Positions 49,601 through 62,900 of a stretch of 64,000 nt of DNA are shown here, in pieces. The notes under the pieces are model-generated. The model saw only the letters and a list, made by a program, of their open reading frames with translations. It did no database searches and was not told the DNA's origin. Position 1 is the stretch's first letter; each line of letters opens with the position of its first letter. The stretch covers positions 14,791,327-14,855,326 of the forward strand of contig CM028928.1 of NCBI GenBank assembly GCA_016801845.1, written 5' to 3'. The position numbers were made by a program, and so were the translations under genes. The DNA comes from Polydactylus sextarius (Eukaryota; Chordata; Actinopteri; Polynemidae).

Positions 49601-51400
49601 ACTGCCACCATGACCTTTATGCAAATGTCTAATTAACTCATCAAAGACGTCATTAACAACATTTTGAGTCAGTGCATCAGGACATCTAATCTGGCTGAGC
49701 TGAATACAGGGACAGGAATGAGCCAACACGCTGGAAATGCCAGCATGTTCCTGTATCTGCGGAGGCGAAGGGTTTAACTTCAGTGCTACTTATATGAAGT
49801 CTTGGAGATAAATCACTTTCCGCACAGCCAAACTGACTACATCAGTGGATATAAGACTAAGGGTTCAACTATATCTGATGTCCCACTCTAATTCCTTTAG
49901 ACCATTTGCAGATCCAGTGACAATTGCAGAAACAGTAATACAAGAAGAAGCAGCTGCTGTATTATTGTCATAATGATTACTGGAAGTAGTTTTAGACAGT
50001 AGAAGCAGCAGTGGAGTGTGGTAGTAGCAACATCATCAGTAGTGGTTTTAATAGCTGTAGTAGTTGGAGTCACATCAGCCAACCAAGTAAAGATACTGTA
50101 CATTTCTGTTTGACTGAGCAGAATGTGATTAACTGTGATTTGTCCAAATTTAAACCTTCTGTATGTGTTTTTAAAGCTCCCGTAAGTGATATAGATGTTC
50201 ATGTCAAGGACAAGGAGATGCAAGTCCAGCTGCATGTGACTACACCCGACAGTCTGCTATAGTCTTCTTTAGTTTGCGGGACCTCTTTGTGCTGCTTATT
50301 CTCCCTTCAGTTCCATCTGTGGCCACGTTTTGGCGCATTGTCTCTGCTCCTCATTACCTGGCACCCTTCTTTCAAGGATTTGAAGCTTGTGTTTGTTACT
50401 GTTGTGCATCCAAATAATGCACTTTATAATACATACATGAACTGATACATTGATACATGACCTCAACCATATCTCAGTCAAAGCGGTGAACGCTTCCTAA
50501 AATTTTAATAAATACAGTATGTTTCTTGCCATGTTTGTGGGGCGTTGTTGACTGTCATTGACAAGACATGAGCATATTCTTTAGGTTGGTAAGTGGTGTG
50601 TTACTGTTAACAAACTGAAGCCTCATTATATAAGAAATAAACCAATATTTTTCAACCAACTATGTGACTAACTACTGTAAATAATGGTGCTAGTCTGAGG
50701 CATTATTTTGAAGTCAATTTTATTTACAGTAATATACATGATAAATTATCTAAAAACCCAGGACAAATTAATTAGAATTCAGTCCCCTATAGGTGAAAAC
50801 CAGCAGCAAAAGGTAAAAACTGTGATTTGACAAAAATCTACAAATTCTCATACACATTTTTTGTTTGGTTAAAAAATGTTGGTTTGGCTCCATTGGTGGT
50901 TTTTCACAATTGGAGCAAGAGGTTTGCCTTTTATCAGAGGGCCAGTCTGAAACTTATCTTCTTCATGGGAGGTTGTGACTGGTCAGAGGAAAACCCTATG
51001 TTGGAACTATCACCATTTTAGGGAGAGGTTTTGGTTTCAACTGGGTACACATAAGCTGAGGCTGCAAAGATAAAGATGACAATCCCATCGAGATGCAGCA
51101 AAATTTTCATTAAATCAACAAATGTCTTCTGGACTTCAAATTTCAATAATTTCCCCTTTTCGATAAATCTGTATGTGTAAACAGATTATTAGATTATTAT
51201 ACCTAAAGACAGATCAATAAATGCAATGAGGTCTTCACTCATACATTACAGCAGAGAGTGCCAGGTCTCTTAATCAGGTCATCTAAAGAGCCTGGTAGGT
51301 CAGTGAAACTCTTATGACTACCCTTGTAGTTTGATAGTATTATTACCTCTATTCTTCAAAATATATTAGAACTTTAAAAAAATAAAATAAAAAACTTAAA
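46640..51400. other. Stretch between the two kinase pseudogenes
   Basis: Simple repeats and the G-rich tract. Around 49.6-49.7 kb an ATGCAAAT octamer, a TAATTA homeodomain core and a GACGTC motif occur within 40 bp. No exon recognised. Confidence 0.45.
47986..48076 (+). repeat. G-quadruplex-prone tract followed by a hairpin
   Basis: About 60 bp of almost pure G with single T or A spacers (47986-48043), then, 8 bp on, a hairpin TTGCCAAAAA, loop CCATG, TTTTTGGCAA (48052-48076). Confidence 0.8.
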
Positions 51401-51529
51401 TAAAATGATTTAACCAATTGAAACATGGAAGTAAAAGGTTCCTACACCATCAGACCCAATGAAAAACAACTGACTAAATTTACCACCACAAAGCTGGTTG
51501 TCCTCCAGCTGACCCCAGACCTCAAGTCA

Positions 51530-52290
51530 CGGTCACAGCTGACATGCTGCATGAAGTTCTCACTTGCTCCTGGACATGTGTCTGAAGTAGCTGGCTTACC
51601 ATCTGATACTCACAGTCAACTGGAGAGGAGAGAGGTTTTTAGGGAGGCAGAGGAAAGTTGAATCCCCACACATCAATAATCTCACTGTAGGGAAAGCCAA
51701 GGGCAAATTCTAGAGCCCTGAGGAAGAGGGAAGACATAAGAAAAAGATGAAAAATCTGTTGAAAAGTTTTCAGGAAAAAAAGAATAATGTCGTTCTTTAG
51801 AGTAATGTCACCAACTCTGCTAGATTGACAGATATTTAAAATAACTGTGCAGGGTGAACATTTTGGACACTGGAATGGCTATACCATTTTTTTTTTTTTT
51901 TTTTTTTTTTGATCCTGTGGGTCTAATCCTGCTTGTTAACAAACATATTTGTTATACAAGATACCGAGACCCTTCAGGGTATCCAAGGTCTCCAAGAGCT
52001 GCAGGAAAAAAGTAGCAAAGCATGTTTGGAATTTAGGTTTCCATCTGCTATAAGGGTGTGGAATTAGTATTAGGTATGTAGAATAAAAAAATAAGTTTGG
52101 TTCCTTAACACAATGATCACTACTACATACCTGCCAAATCTCAGTCAAAGACAGAAGCCTCTAGCCTTCTCATAGAGACTGTCCAGCATTTCAAATGCTA
52201 GACTGAGCCATGTGTTCATACTGCTCAAAGAACTTCACCACATTAGCGTTATCTGGATTCAGGACACTGATGACTTTCAACATTGACAGC
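51530..52290 (-). pseudogene. HIPK-like serine/threonine kinase pseudogene, unprocessed (copy B)
   Basis: Kinase pieces lie in order on the minus strand with acceptor sites kept. Exon 52289-about 52140 gives LNPDNANVVKFFEQYEHMA, then after a +1 shift SLAFEMLD (subdomains III-V). Exon from 51998 gives LLETLDTLKGLGI (VIa) but loses the HxDLKPxN catalytic loop. Exon from 51717 gives RALEFALGFPYSEIIDVWG (VIII-IX; APE has become ALE), an in-frame TAA at 51639-51641, then DCEYQMVSQLLQTH (X). The order, the EMLD and EY motifs and the phase-2 intron inside YR|APE fit the HIPK family, which is amplified in teleosts. A further degenerate piece with VALKV may extend it to about 52690. No product is expected. 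A poly-T run (51887-51910) sits between exons. Confidence 0.8.
51887..51910. repeat. Poly-T tract (24 T)
   Basis: Homopolymer lying between two exon remnants of HIPK-like pseudogene copy B (poly-A on the pseudogene's own strand). Confidence 0.9.
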
Positions 52291-52699
52291 TGGAGATAAA
52301 AGATAAGGAATTACAAAACTGGACTATTATTAACTAAGTATTAACAGTCTGATGGAGTAGATGAAACCTGAGCAGAATGACATCAAAGAGCGATGAATGA
52401 ATGAATTTCTGTTTATTAGTGTTCTGAATAAATTCAGCGTCCCTCTTAAGAATTTGAACAAATGTGATGCAATGTGATTAAAGTGTATTCAGTGTGTGAT
52501 TTTCAACAACAAACGTTTGACTCTAGGGAACTGACTGCGTTTTCATGGCAAATACATTCAGCATCTCCTTGATTTTGTCTGAGTATCTCAGTATCTTGCC
52601 CTTTCCCACGTATACAGAGCAGAGCAGAGGAAAGACAGGTTTACAACTCATTACCTTAAGTGCAACAAAAGCTCACCAACAAGTTTTATACATCCTTCT

Positions 52700-55600
52700 T
52701 GAAGAATTATCCAGCAATCTAGAACAGTAGTCCCAGTGGGAGATTGACTTAAGCCAGACTGCATTTTAGGCCGTGTGCACGCTGGTCCTGCTGATTGTAT
52801 AAGCATGCATATACTGGCAGTGAAAACAAGGTGATTGAAATAGTGTACTACTTAGTCACCACTCTGTGCCAGCCAGATGTTATGGCCTCCAGATGAGGCC
52901 ATCTTGCTGACATAGCTGTTAATGAGGTCTCTGGTTCTGCTTGGTGCATTTTTCAACAAGTTTGCATTTGCCAGATCACCTGGTAGTGTTGTGGTCTTGG
53001 CTCAAGTGGGTCTGAGAATCTTAACTGTCCCAGATCTTGGTTCTTGTCTTGTTCTTGCCTCCATGTGGAGGTGTTTCTTAAGGTGTTTCTTCAATTGTAC
53101 GGCTCTTGCAAGGTCTTGGGCTCCTGCTCACAGATTCTCTGATAAATGATAAATCTTGACAGTGAGGTAATATCATAGTCTGGAGCTTATTGTTATCATC
53201 TCCCTTGGTCACTCAGGGTTTTATTATCAAGCTGGTTTCACACAGAAGATTTTTGTGGGATGACACTGCTCTCTGCTATTGACTGGCTTTTAAGATTGAT
53301 GGATCTTGATTCTTGCACACCTTTCCACAAGAGCTTTGATCAATCAACTAGAATCAAATCTGCCCAGTACAGGAGTTCTGCCCTCCCTCTCAGGATCCTC
53401 TGAAGATATCCTTCCCCTAGTTTTCAGTTGATAGCCTGGGACTCCTCAACACTGAAGATGCAGCATGAGCTTTCAGCCCACATTACCCCTACTGACGTCT
53501 ATCTGTGCCACCATTGTCTCTGCGGTCATCACCATCTTTTCATCATAGTCTTTAAAAAGCATCTACTGTTGCCACTGGACACATCATATGTTCTTGAGTC
53601 ATAAGGAGTTTCTGGTCTTTCAATAACATTTGCCCTCACCCTGTGACCCACCAGCATCTGATCAGCGTCATGTTGTTTCTTCTTCTCTAGATAGTTTCTA
53701 TAGGAGTGTGAAAAAGTCACTATTTGATGGCAAAAATGAAGGTAACTAAGGTGCTCAAAATCAGAAAAATGAGGAGACAGACCTTTCACAGTAAACTGAA
53801 ACAAAATCATTTGGAGCCACACTAAAATGCTCTCTTTTACTATAATGTGGTTCTTAAATCAGCAGTCATGCACACACACAGAGTTGTGGCCCTTTAGGCT
53901 GTGCTTACTTCTGTCATGGGACTCCCCCTCTGCCCACCCCATGAAAGAGAGACTGTCCCCTGCCAAGCTCCTAGCACAGGGCCAAATCAACCATTTGTTT
54001 CTGTTTAACCTTTCACATAAATGTGACATACAGGAGCTGGAACTGATGCTGGCAGGTAATTTGTGTTTGTGGGATGCATTTGTTCTTGTGTGTGTGTGGT
54101 GTGTGTATCTACTGCTCTAAACCTCCATCCCTCTCCCTCTAATGCAATGAGCTCCCTAGCCCATCATTCTGTGGCCAGAGAGGCTGCAGAGCTGTTGGCT
54201 GGCTAACAATGTGAGTGTGTAATCACATATGGAGCAGTTGTGTGTCTCTCATAAACTTTCACATTTGTCTCCTGACACCTGAAAGTGACATACAGCATAT
54301 TGATTTATAGATGCTATTAATATATGTGCCAATGTCGTTGGCAGGGTCGAAAAAAGACATTTGGAAGGGAAACAACACTCAAATGAAAGTGGTGACAGGC
54401 CAATTCAACAACATACATGCAATAAAGAGATGATAACTCTCTTGTTCCATTACGGAAATATTGGTGTTTGTGTTTTTGTTTTTTTGTTTTTTCTAATTTG
54501 ACTGTGTTTCCTACCTGGCACACAGCAAAGTGCCAGCGCCTGCAGATGCAACTGCACCCTGCCGATTCTCTCCTTGGCACCAGCACTACTGGCAGAATGG
54601 CAGCAAACTAAATAAAACCTGTTGGTTTTACCCTCTTTCTACTGCCTTATAAGGCAAGAGCTTGCTTAAACCTCATGATGGTATGGAGTTTGCAAATTGT
54701 GAAAGCATCAGCCAGGACTGCTTCCATCTGTGGTCCTGGAGTGAATCACCGGGAAGTTGGATGACTCTGTAACTAGTAAACATCAAACACAGCTTAGAAT
54801 AAAGACCACCACAGCAGAAGATGGATGGTTGAGGCTGTAACTGTAGCTGAGACAAAAAGACAGGATGTTAAATGGTTCGTGGGTGTGCGTATGCATGTGT
54901 TCATGACTGTGTCTTTCTCAATGTGGGCATGATTGTGTGGGCATACTAACAGGCATAATGAAAGTTTTGGAAGATGTGCGGGTGACAAGTCTTGACAAGC
55001 TGACAGCCAGCACATTAAACAAATCTGACAGGGATTCAATTACAAGACACATCTCTTGTCTCTGCATTGCAAACGGATGTCAGCCTGTCCCTATTTTGGG
55101 TGTTAAGATTTCCTTTTACCATTTTTGTGTTTTCTATCTGCTGAATAAAAAGAAGACACGGAAGAAGTCTGAGGAAAAGCTGCAGGTTAGTCTTTTTGAG
55201 AAGATTACAGTGAGTCCTCTCCTCATTTAGCATGGCACATTTAGTCTCCTGCTTTAACTTAGGCCTCCCTGGGGCTGAACACACACATGTGCAAGTGGTT
55301 GTGTGCCTGTACAACGATACAGGGAGGTGGAGGCAAAAGAGAAATAAAACCCTTCTCACTGTGTAGGAGTCGTCTGTGGATTTAAAGCTCTTTGTTTTCC
55401 TGTGCCTGCTGCTGCTTTTACTCCTCTGACATGAACAGTAAGCCTGCTGCTGGTGTTAAAGTGATGTGTGAATCACGTCAGACAACTGGAGGGTAAATCC
55501 GAGCTCTCAGAAACAAACAAAAACACGCTCATCTTTAAGCTAATCTGTGAGTCAGATCACAGACTTTTAATCCTGCGTGGTCAGTAATGCAGAGAAAGCT

Positions 55601-58600
55601 AAAGTAGATTTTCCTCATTTTACAGAAAACCTCTTGGTCATCATGTTTTGACCAGAATATAACCAGTAAAATTTATTACACCTTAAAAGTCAAATATGTG
55701 TATATGCTAAATATTCTGATTCTGTCAGGCACAGGATGTTCACAGGCTAAATGTGTCTGTCATTCGCATCAGATGCTGAGGTGAAATCAGGTCAGACACT
55801 TGATAGTGTTGGTCCTAATGACACAGATATATGCTGGCATCTACTCCACAGGCTGCTCTGGGATCAGTCATTGACCCCCAAAGAGTTACTCTTAATCTTC
55901 CCCAGAACTCTTGATGAGATTTAAGTCCTCACTCTTCAAAACATCACCAAGAGCAGCTCTGAGGGAGAAGTCAGGGGAAAAAAAATGAAAGTGTCTCCAC
56001 ATGAAGAGATTTCAAATCACACAGGGATTAAAGTCCATGGAAACCTTCAGCTGACTGTGGACATTAGACCATAATCCATCGGCGGCAGAATTGTTGTGGT
56101 CTTCATTGCTCTTGTTTGAGGAGTTCATTTGTGGCTCCAGCCATCCGCTAAAGCTGTGTTCCTGAGGAAGGCTTTTTCAGGACACTGAGGTGATATTGAC
56201 AAGTTAGATACTGTGGAGAGACCACACTCCCATCCATTTTAACTAGATTTGTAAGATGAAAGAAAACACACATGTGTTATCAAGAAATGACAGAAGTGTA
56301 ACGTGTTTCTTCCTGTGTCAGATGAAATGAGATGAGCTGTTTTTTTTCCTCCCCAGACAGCCAGTTGGAGTTACAGTCACAGATTCTTAGTTTCTGAAAT
56401 GTGTAAAATGTGTGACACATGTCAAATTGCACAAAATGATCCAATCTGTTACACAGACACTAAAAAGTTAACACACAACATGTGTCTGACAAAGCAATCC
56501 CACATCAAGCTCCAATTACCAGCTCTTTCCAAGCCTTTAAATTGATCACTACTCTCCTCAAAGCCTATCTGTCAGCTGCAGTTTAGAGCTGTTTACCACC
56601 CTCAGCCATTTATGTTGGTTTTTATATTTTGTAAAGTGTGTAAAATGTGTTTAAACACACAGCACACCTATCCAGACCCGATTTTCCGCTCCTAATGCTG
56701 TTGCAGTGTGTGCAGTGCTCCATAACATCTGCATTACTGCTGGGGACATTCTGTAGCTGAGGAAGAGGATCCAGTGTCACCACCACCCGCAAGGGATGGA
56801 CAGTGAGGTCAACATTAGAGGTTCACCATGTTTCAGCACCAAACCAGTGTCCCTGGTTCATGACAGTTTTATTTCTGAACCAGTGAGAAATAAGGCTTCC
56901 AACCAGTCAAACTATTATGATGCATTGTTGTTTTTTTTTGCAAAGAAAGTGTCAAATGTTTTGGAATGAACACAAAGTCTGGATAAACAAAGACATTTGA
57001 TAACAACCTTCTGCTTATCTCTGCCCTGCTTCTTGCATTTCCCTCCATTGTGTTTCCTGTTTGTCCCCAGCTTTCCTCTGTCTTTGTGTGTGTGTTTGTA
57101 TGTGTGTGTGTGTGAGTGAGTTTGTGTACTTCTGTGCAGCTGGGTGTGGCATAATGGCCAAATATTTCCAATTAGAAATATGAATTACTTACCAAGATGG
57201 ATGTCATTTTGATTTGCATAAAATGTTTTTTCTCCTATTATCTCCTATTTTAAACTTTAAATGACTAACATCAGGCTGACTGATCAATTGAAGAAGCCAC
57301 TGGCAGAGTCACTTTGATAGTACATTAATTTAAAAGTAATTTTAAGTCATTAATCACAGTGGTTATTTTAGCTGTCTTCTGTCTGACATGATTTTTGTGG
57401 ACAAGCCATTTTATTCAGATTTTTAAAATAGCATGTAAAGAGTCTGACTAGGACTCTGTCAGTGGTTCCAAATTCAAATTTTGACGCCATGATTTTCACT
57501 TATACTTCAAATGTATATCAGTTCCAAAAATCAGTTGTCAGTCTGCGCGATTGCTGATAATCGGTAGCAGCTCTGCAAACATCATATCAGTCGACCACTA
57601 ATAGAAACATTGTCATTAGATCATTACTGGATCTCTTGTTACATCACTCAATAGGCAAGCCTCATTGGTCAGTTTCCAGTAAACTTACACGCTGATGCTG
57701 AGATGTGACCATTAGTGAATGTGTCTGGGGGGTAAGATGGAGGAGAGCGTGGACACTATGTCAACAGCTGATGGTAAAAGGTATAAAGGTGAATTTAATT
57801 ATAACAGCACTTGAGGCTGCTGCCCATATCAGTTCTCTGACTGAGTGGGTCTAATGAGAGGTTTCATTTACACACACCCATGTGATTAAATTCACAGGAG
57901 AAGCTTTATGTTGTTAAGATTTGACAGACCAGAGCTCATGAAAAATTCAAAGCTTTTTTCCTGGAACACATGACTGATATTCAGAACTCATACATGTTTG
58001 AACTGGATAATGATCACATGCTGGTAGAGATAGACGTTTTGAGGCTGAGGCTCAAATTGCCTCATTAACCTGCGCGCCAACTCTCTGAGGATGAACAGTA
58101 ACAAAGTGTATAACCAATACAAATATCAATACTAGGGTCAACCAGATCAATAGAATTAACATTAAAAATCACAGTTAAATCACAGCCAAAATACACAAAC
58201 TCTCATCTTAATGTATGATATGTGATAACATGAGGAAAATTTAGCTATTTATTATTTTTGCTATATTTATTGTCTGCCATGCTTGAAAAATTATTTGGTA
58301 ATTAAAATGATGACTTCAACTATATCAGGACTGACACCAGTTTCAGAACATGTTTAGACCCCTTCAGTTATTGAACTTTATTGTTTTATAGATATAAATT
58401 GAAATGAATAAAACTTAATTTTTTGCTCATCAATCTGCATGCAATAATCCACGATTAAATCATAGTATAAATCAATTTATAAAGCACTGATTGCTCCCAG
58501 GAGTACAGTGACCTCAGTAACTGTGAAATGTGGAACCACCAGCTTCACAAGTCCTCTGTAGAGATCAGGGACAAACTGCTGGAAGGATGACCACCTCAGT

Positions 58601-59880
58601 ATTACTCCATCAATAAAGACTTTAAAGTAAAGTGAGTGTACAGAAGCCACTCAGTTGACAGAGACTCAGTAACCTCACTGGCTGACACACTAGGCTGGAT
58701 CATGACTCATACCAGCTTCAGAGACAAAAGTGGTACCATGGCTAGCTCACTCCTGTTTGCTCCAGTGACACAAAAAGACGTTTGACTCCAGGACCATGAG
58801 TCTGGACTTGGTGTAAAAAGTCCCACTGAACCCACTGTCTACGTCACACCATGTACATCTAGGACAAATTACATGGTGTTCATTAAAAGGTAGATAACAA
58901 AGCACATGAGTGAACCACACAACATACTGAGAATCTGTTCAGGGCTGGCCTTAGTTATTTCTGCAGTTACACGTCAGTGTGATGGTAAATTAGATTTTCT
59001 TACTTTCTCACTGTGTGAGGATATGGGTTAACCAGTGTCTACCACATGTAGCAGCACAAGTCAGAAACAGATCAGTCAGGCTTGGGTTAAGTTGTCACTC
59101 ACACCCTGTATCGTTGCTTGGCTGCTGCCAGCTGATAATAAATGGAAACAATAACCATAAACACATCATACAAATAAAAGATCGCCTTCCCAAACACTCT
59201 GCACTTCACTTCATCATTGAAAGTGCGGGGCCCAGTCAGGCATAAACAGATCCTGAGGAGAAACAAAACTATAAAAACCAAAGAGACATGCTGCTGCAGA
59301 TAAACATAACAGACAGAGCGTGGGGAGGCAAAGCAGCTTTGGGCACCCTGGGGGATTTATTAAGAAAAAAGGTTTTCCTATACTGAGTGAAGTGGTGTTT
59401 GGTAAGAGCTGTTAGACATCTACTTTACTGAAGTAGAATGCATCGTAAAATCAACATATCCACAAAGCAAACAACACTATAAAACAAATGAGCAGTGCAG
59501 ATAAGGAAGCTAATTGCTCTGGGGTAAATCATAAAGCTGCTAATGTGAAGTTTCAGTGAAGTTTCAGTTCTGCTCCACAGAAGGTGACTGCTGTCTCTCA
59601 GGCTCCTCTGTTCATTATTAAAAGATTGTTATTTTAATTTGGCCCTGCAGTTGTTTATGCACACTGCCTCTCTTCTACAGATAAGCATGGATTATTGCAG
59701 CTAATCTAATCAATATTAATTACAACAGAATCAACGATTCAGAAAGCTGCTTATCACCTGCAGCTCACAGCATGAAGCTTTCTGTAGTTTCCTGTAGTTT
59801 TCTTAGCTATCCTTAGCTTCCTCGCTTTCTAACATAACACACATGTTGAAGGTTTCAGCTTTTATAGACTGAAAGTTTTT
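52700..59880. other. Gene-poor stretch
   Basis: No intact exon recognised. Minus-strand frames near 53.5-53.8 kb could be further decayed kinase sequence but the match is too weak to call. 57.5-57.6 kb looks like a scrap of a dispersed element. Confidence 0.4.
57085..57114. repeat. Imperfect (GT)n microsatellite
   Basis: GT run broken by GTTTGTATG. Confidence 0.85.
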
Positions 59881-59886
59881 AAAGAT

Positions 59887-59941
59887 CCTCCATCCATCCA
59901 TTATCAGCGGCTTATCAGAGTCTGGGCTGCAGAAGAGGCAG
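59887..59941 (-). mobile_element. Short LINE 3'-tail fragment
   Basis: The minus strand ends with ...GCAGCCCAGACTCTGATAAG, then GGATGGATGGAGG, the same type of tail as the LINE near 15 kb (PRPDxDK... plus a GGATGG microsatellite end). Only about 55 bp are recognisable. Confidence 0.4.
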
Positions 59942-59944
59942 GTA

Positions 59945-62900
59945 AGGCAAAACAGAAAAAAAAAATATATGTTGAGGACTGAGACAATATAAAAAAGTTC
60001 CTCCTTGTGTGCTTTTTCTTATGCATGACTAATAACCTGCTGTGACTCTTCTCATTGGAACTCCAGAAGGTGTCCCAATAAGAAGGTGCAGTGGCTCTTC
60101 TCCATGTTCCATCTGGACGTCCATTTTGGCCATTTGTATTCACAATCTCATTTTTTCAATCAAAAGCCGATGACCATAGGGGAGTGCATGTAGATTGACT
60201 GGAAAATTGACAGTTTTGCCTTTCAGCTCAGCTCCCTCCTCACCACAACAGTCTGGTACAGAGTTTGCCTTAGTGCTGACACCACAATCATTATCCTTCT
60301 GTCAGTCTCCCATTCTATCATAACTTCACGCATGAACGCAGCTCTCAAGGTCATGGAGACACAACAACCCCTCCAACACATTATGGTGGAGGTTCTTTGG
60401 AGGGTAAGTCAAGATCCTGTTCCACAAAATTTAATTCTCTCTCCTCATTTCCCCTCCTCCACTGTTGAATGTCATGTCATGTCATAGCTAAATGCCCATT
60501 TCAGCTGACCTCTTTTTGATGATGACTCATGCTCTTTCTCTGAGCTCCTGTTGTGGTGAGTCAGCAGACAATCATCACAGATCGGTCCAAATATCAAGTC
60601 CTGTCAGCTGAGACAAAAACAGAGAGAAATCAGCTGATAAAGGGAGGGCTGTTGTTTTTCTGGGCTGGACACACACAGACTGTATGTGTTTTGTGGTGAG
60701 ATTTAAATATACTGTACATATGTGTTGCTGACCAACATGACAGAACAGTGATTCAACATGGCAGCCGGTCCATCATCTGGTCTCTAGTCATACATAAATA
60801 AACAGAGGAAGAAGAATGATGCTAATTCATTCACTTATGATAATAACACACTTGCGTTGTGCCACAGAGGATTGAGATTATTCCTTGTGGGTTCTTAAAT
60901 GTGACTCTCCCCCTGTCTACTGTTCATATAAAATATGAATCGGATCAACTTCAGCATTGGTGATGTCATAATTTTTGAAATCCACACTGAAGAGGTTTGT
61001 ACAGAATATCTACCTTTATGTGGCTTTAGCACAATATTTGCTGTAGGAAGTATGAGTACTGCAAGACATGTTTCTTTAGCAGTTCTCGAAGAGCAAAATA
61101 TTACACCACCTACCTTTTTTACCAAGAGAACCAACACAAATAGAACCAGGAGGTGGAAACTGAAATTGATTTATTTATACCTTGGTGGTGGAAATAAGAT
61201 ACATGGTTTACGTTGTTTTCTAATAATTTCACAAGTATATTTGACATTCACTTGCAATGGGAAAACTGTCCAGAAGTTTTCATGTCGATTCATTCATCCA
61301 ATAGAATACCATTTAGTCTGTGAGGGCCACAATTCACCTGCATGTTACTTGAATGTAACATAGAAACCCATTCAGTAGAAAAGGTTCTTTTTTTGACTTG
61401 ATCTTCAGGAGAGTTATATTAACCATTATCATCATTATAATAATTAAAAACCACATTGTGAAACAGTGTGGCTTTAAAGGCTATCAATAGTGTCCATATT
61501 TGTATGCGCACACTGTCTACATGTGGGTTTGAGCATGCTGTGTGTGTAGCATGTGAGGTCAGTGTGACTGCATGTGCAGCAGCTTTAATGCATTTTATGA
61601 AAGTAAATGAAAGGCAGCGGGGTCTGGTGTCAAATATAATGACGTCTTGAAAGGTCAACGTCACTGTGACGCTGCTTTAATATGTAACAGCCGGATGACC
61701 TTCACCTCTCCACCTCTTGCTGACTCACAAACAGACAAGTGGAGCAGTAGAAAGAGAGGGGGGGAAACTCTATAAGGTGTCTAACTCCTGCCAGATTCTA
61801 CAGGAAAGACTTCAGTTAGTAAGTCTCTGAGCCACTATCTTTTTTAGATTGGCTAATGGCAGTAATGTCAGTTGTGTTATGAACTCTATGTCTGTCCTTA
61901 CACTTATCTGGCTGCGTTTGTCACAGCCCTCCTGGAACATCGACACTCTCCTCCTACAATTTTGTGACTTCTGCTATTCTTTCCTTTCACACCTGTCTCC
62001 ATGCAGCTCTTACTGACGTCAGTGTGGGTTTTTTCCAGGAATACATTCAGTCAGAGTCCTTAGAGACTTAAAATGCAACATGTGACAAAGATAGTTTCAT
62101 GCTTCCCTTCACTGTCATTCTTTTGTTCTTTTGTGCTTCTTGCTGGTTTTCTCCACATTGTCTTTATTAGCTTTTCTTTGCCCTGCATGTGTTTTCAGGC
62201 ATCATGCTGCTTGCCATTATTCTTTTGAGGCTACATTTGATTTTACAGCTTCTATTATTACAGAATCAAAAGTCAAGCCAGTTTGGTGTATATTGCATTG
62301 TTCACGCACAGTAACTTCTCCTGATGTTTTAGTTTTTTGCCGTGGTGCTGTTTTGGTATCAGTAAGATATTTTGGTTGATATCATAGTCATAATTTTGGT
62401 GTCTTGACAACACTTACACACACACGCACCCACACACAAATGAGCTAAAGACCGGCCAATCATGAGCCTGAGAAAACAAAGATTTGAAGTTTTATTGTTA
62501 ATATAGAAACCACATGTTAATGACTGATCTCAGGTCAGGTGGGAGTTTGTTCAGAGAGTAAGTGAAAGCTCCCTCTGAAGACCTGGATCTCATTCTGGGT
62601 GCAGTTAAAGGACATCTGAGGGCTCAGAATGGACTCTAGTCAGAGTCACTCAGTTTGCTTAAATTTGCCAAAGGAAAAAAAAAACAGAAATCAACTGGAA
62701 ATTTGAAAGAAAAACAAACTGAAATTTTGCCTCTGAAACATTCAGGACATCTGCTGTTAATCTGGCAACTGGACATAATTTATTTGTATATTATCCCCCA
62801 GTTATCAGCATTGACTCTAGTACACGCCAAGAAAGATCTAAAACAACAAAAGGGCCAGTACAAAGTGTGACTCATTTAAAGTTTCTCATCACCCACAGCA

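Noticed and set aside
53529..53822. Minus-strand frame possibly encoding the C-lobe of another HIPK-like copy
   Set aside because: Only weak, gapped resemblance (PETPYDSRTYDVSS to the WRLKTPEE...ARKY region); not enough to call.
58500..58860. Possible transposase-like segment
   Set aside because: It looked vaguely like a dispersed repeat but no reading frame or terminal repeat could be identified.
60935..61363. 142-aa open frame on the plus strand
   Set aside because: No recognisable motif and no family resemblance in AT-rich DNA.
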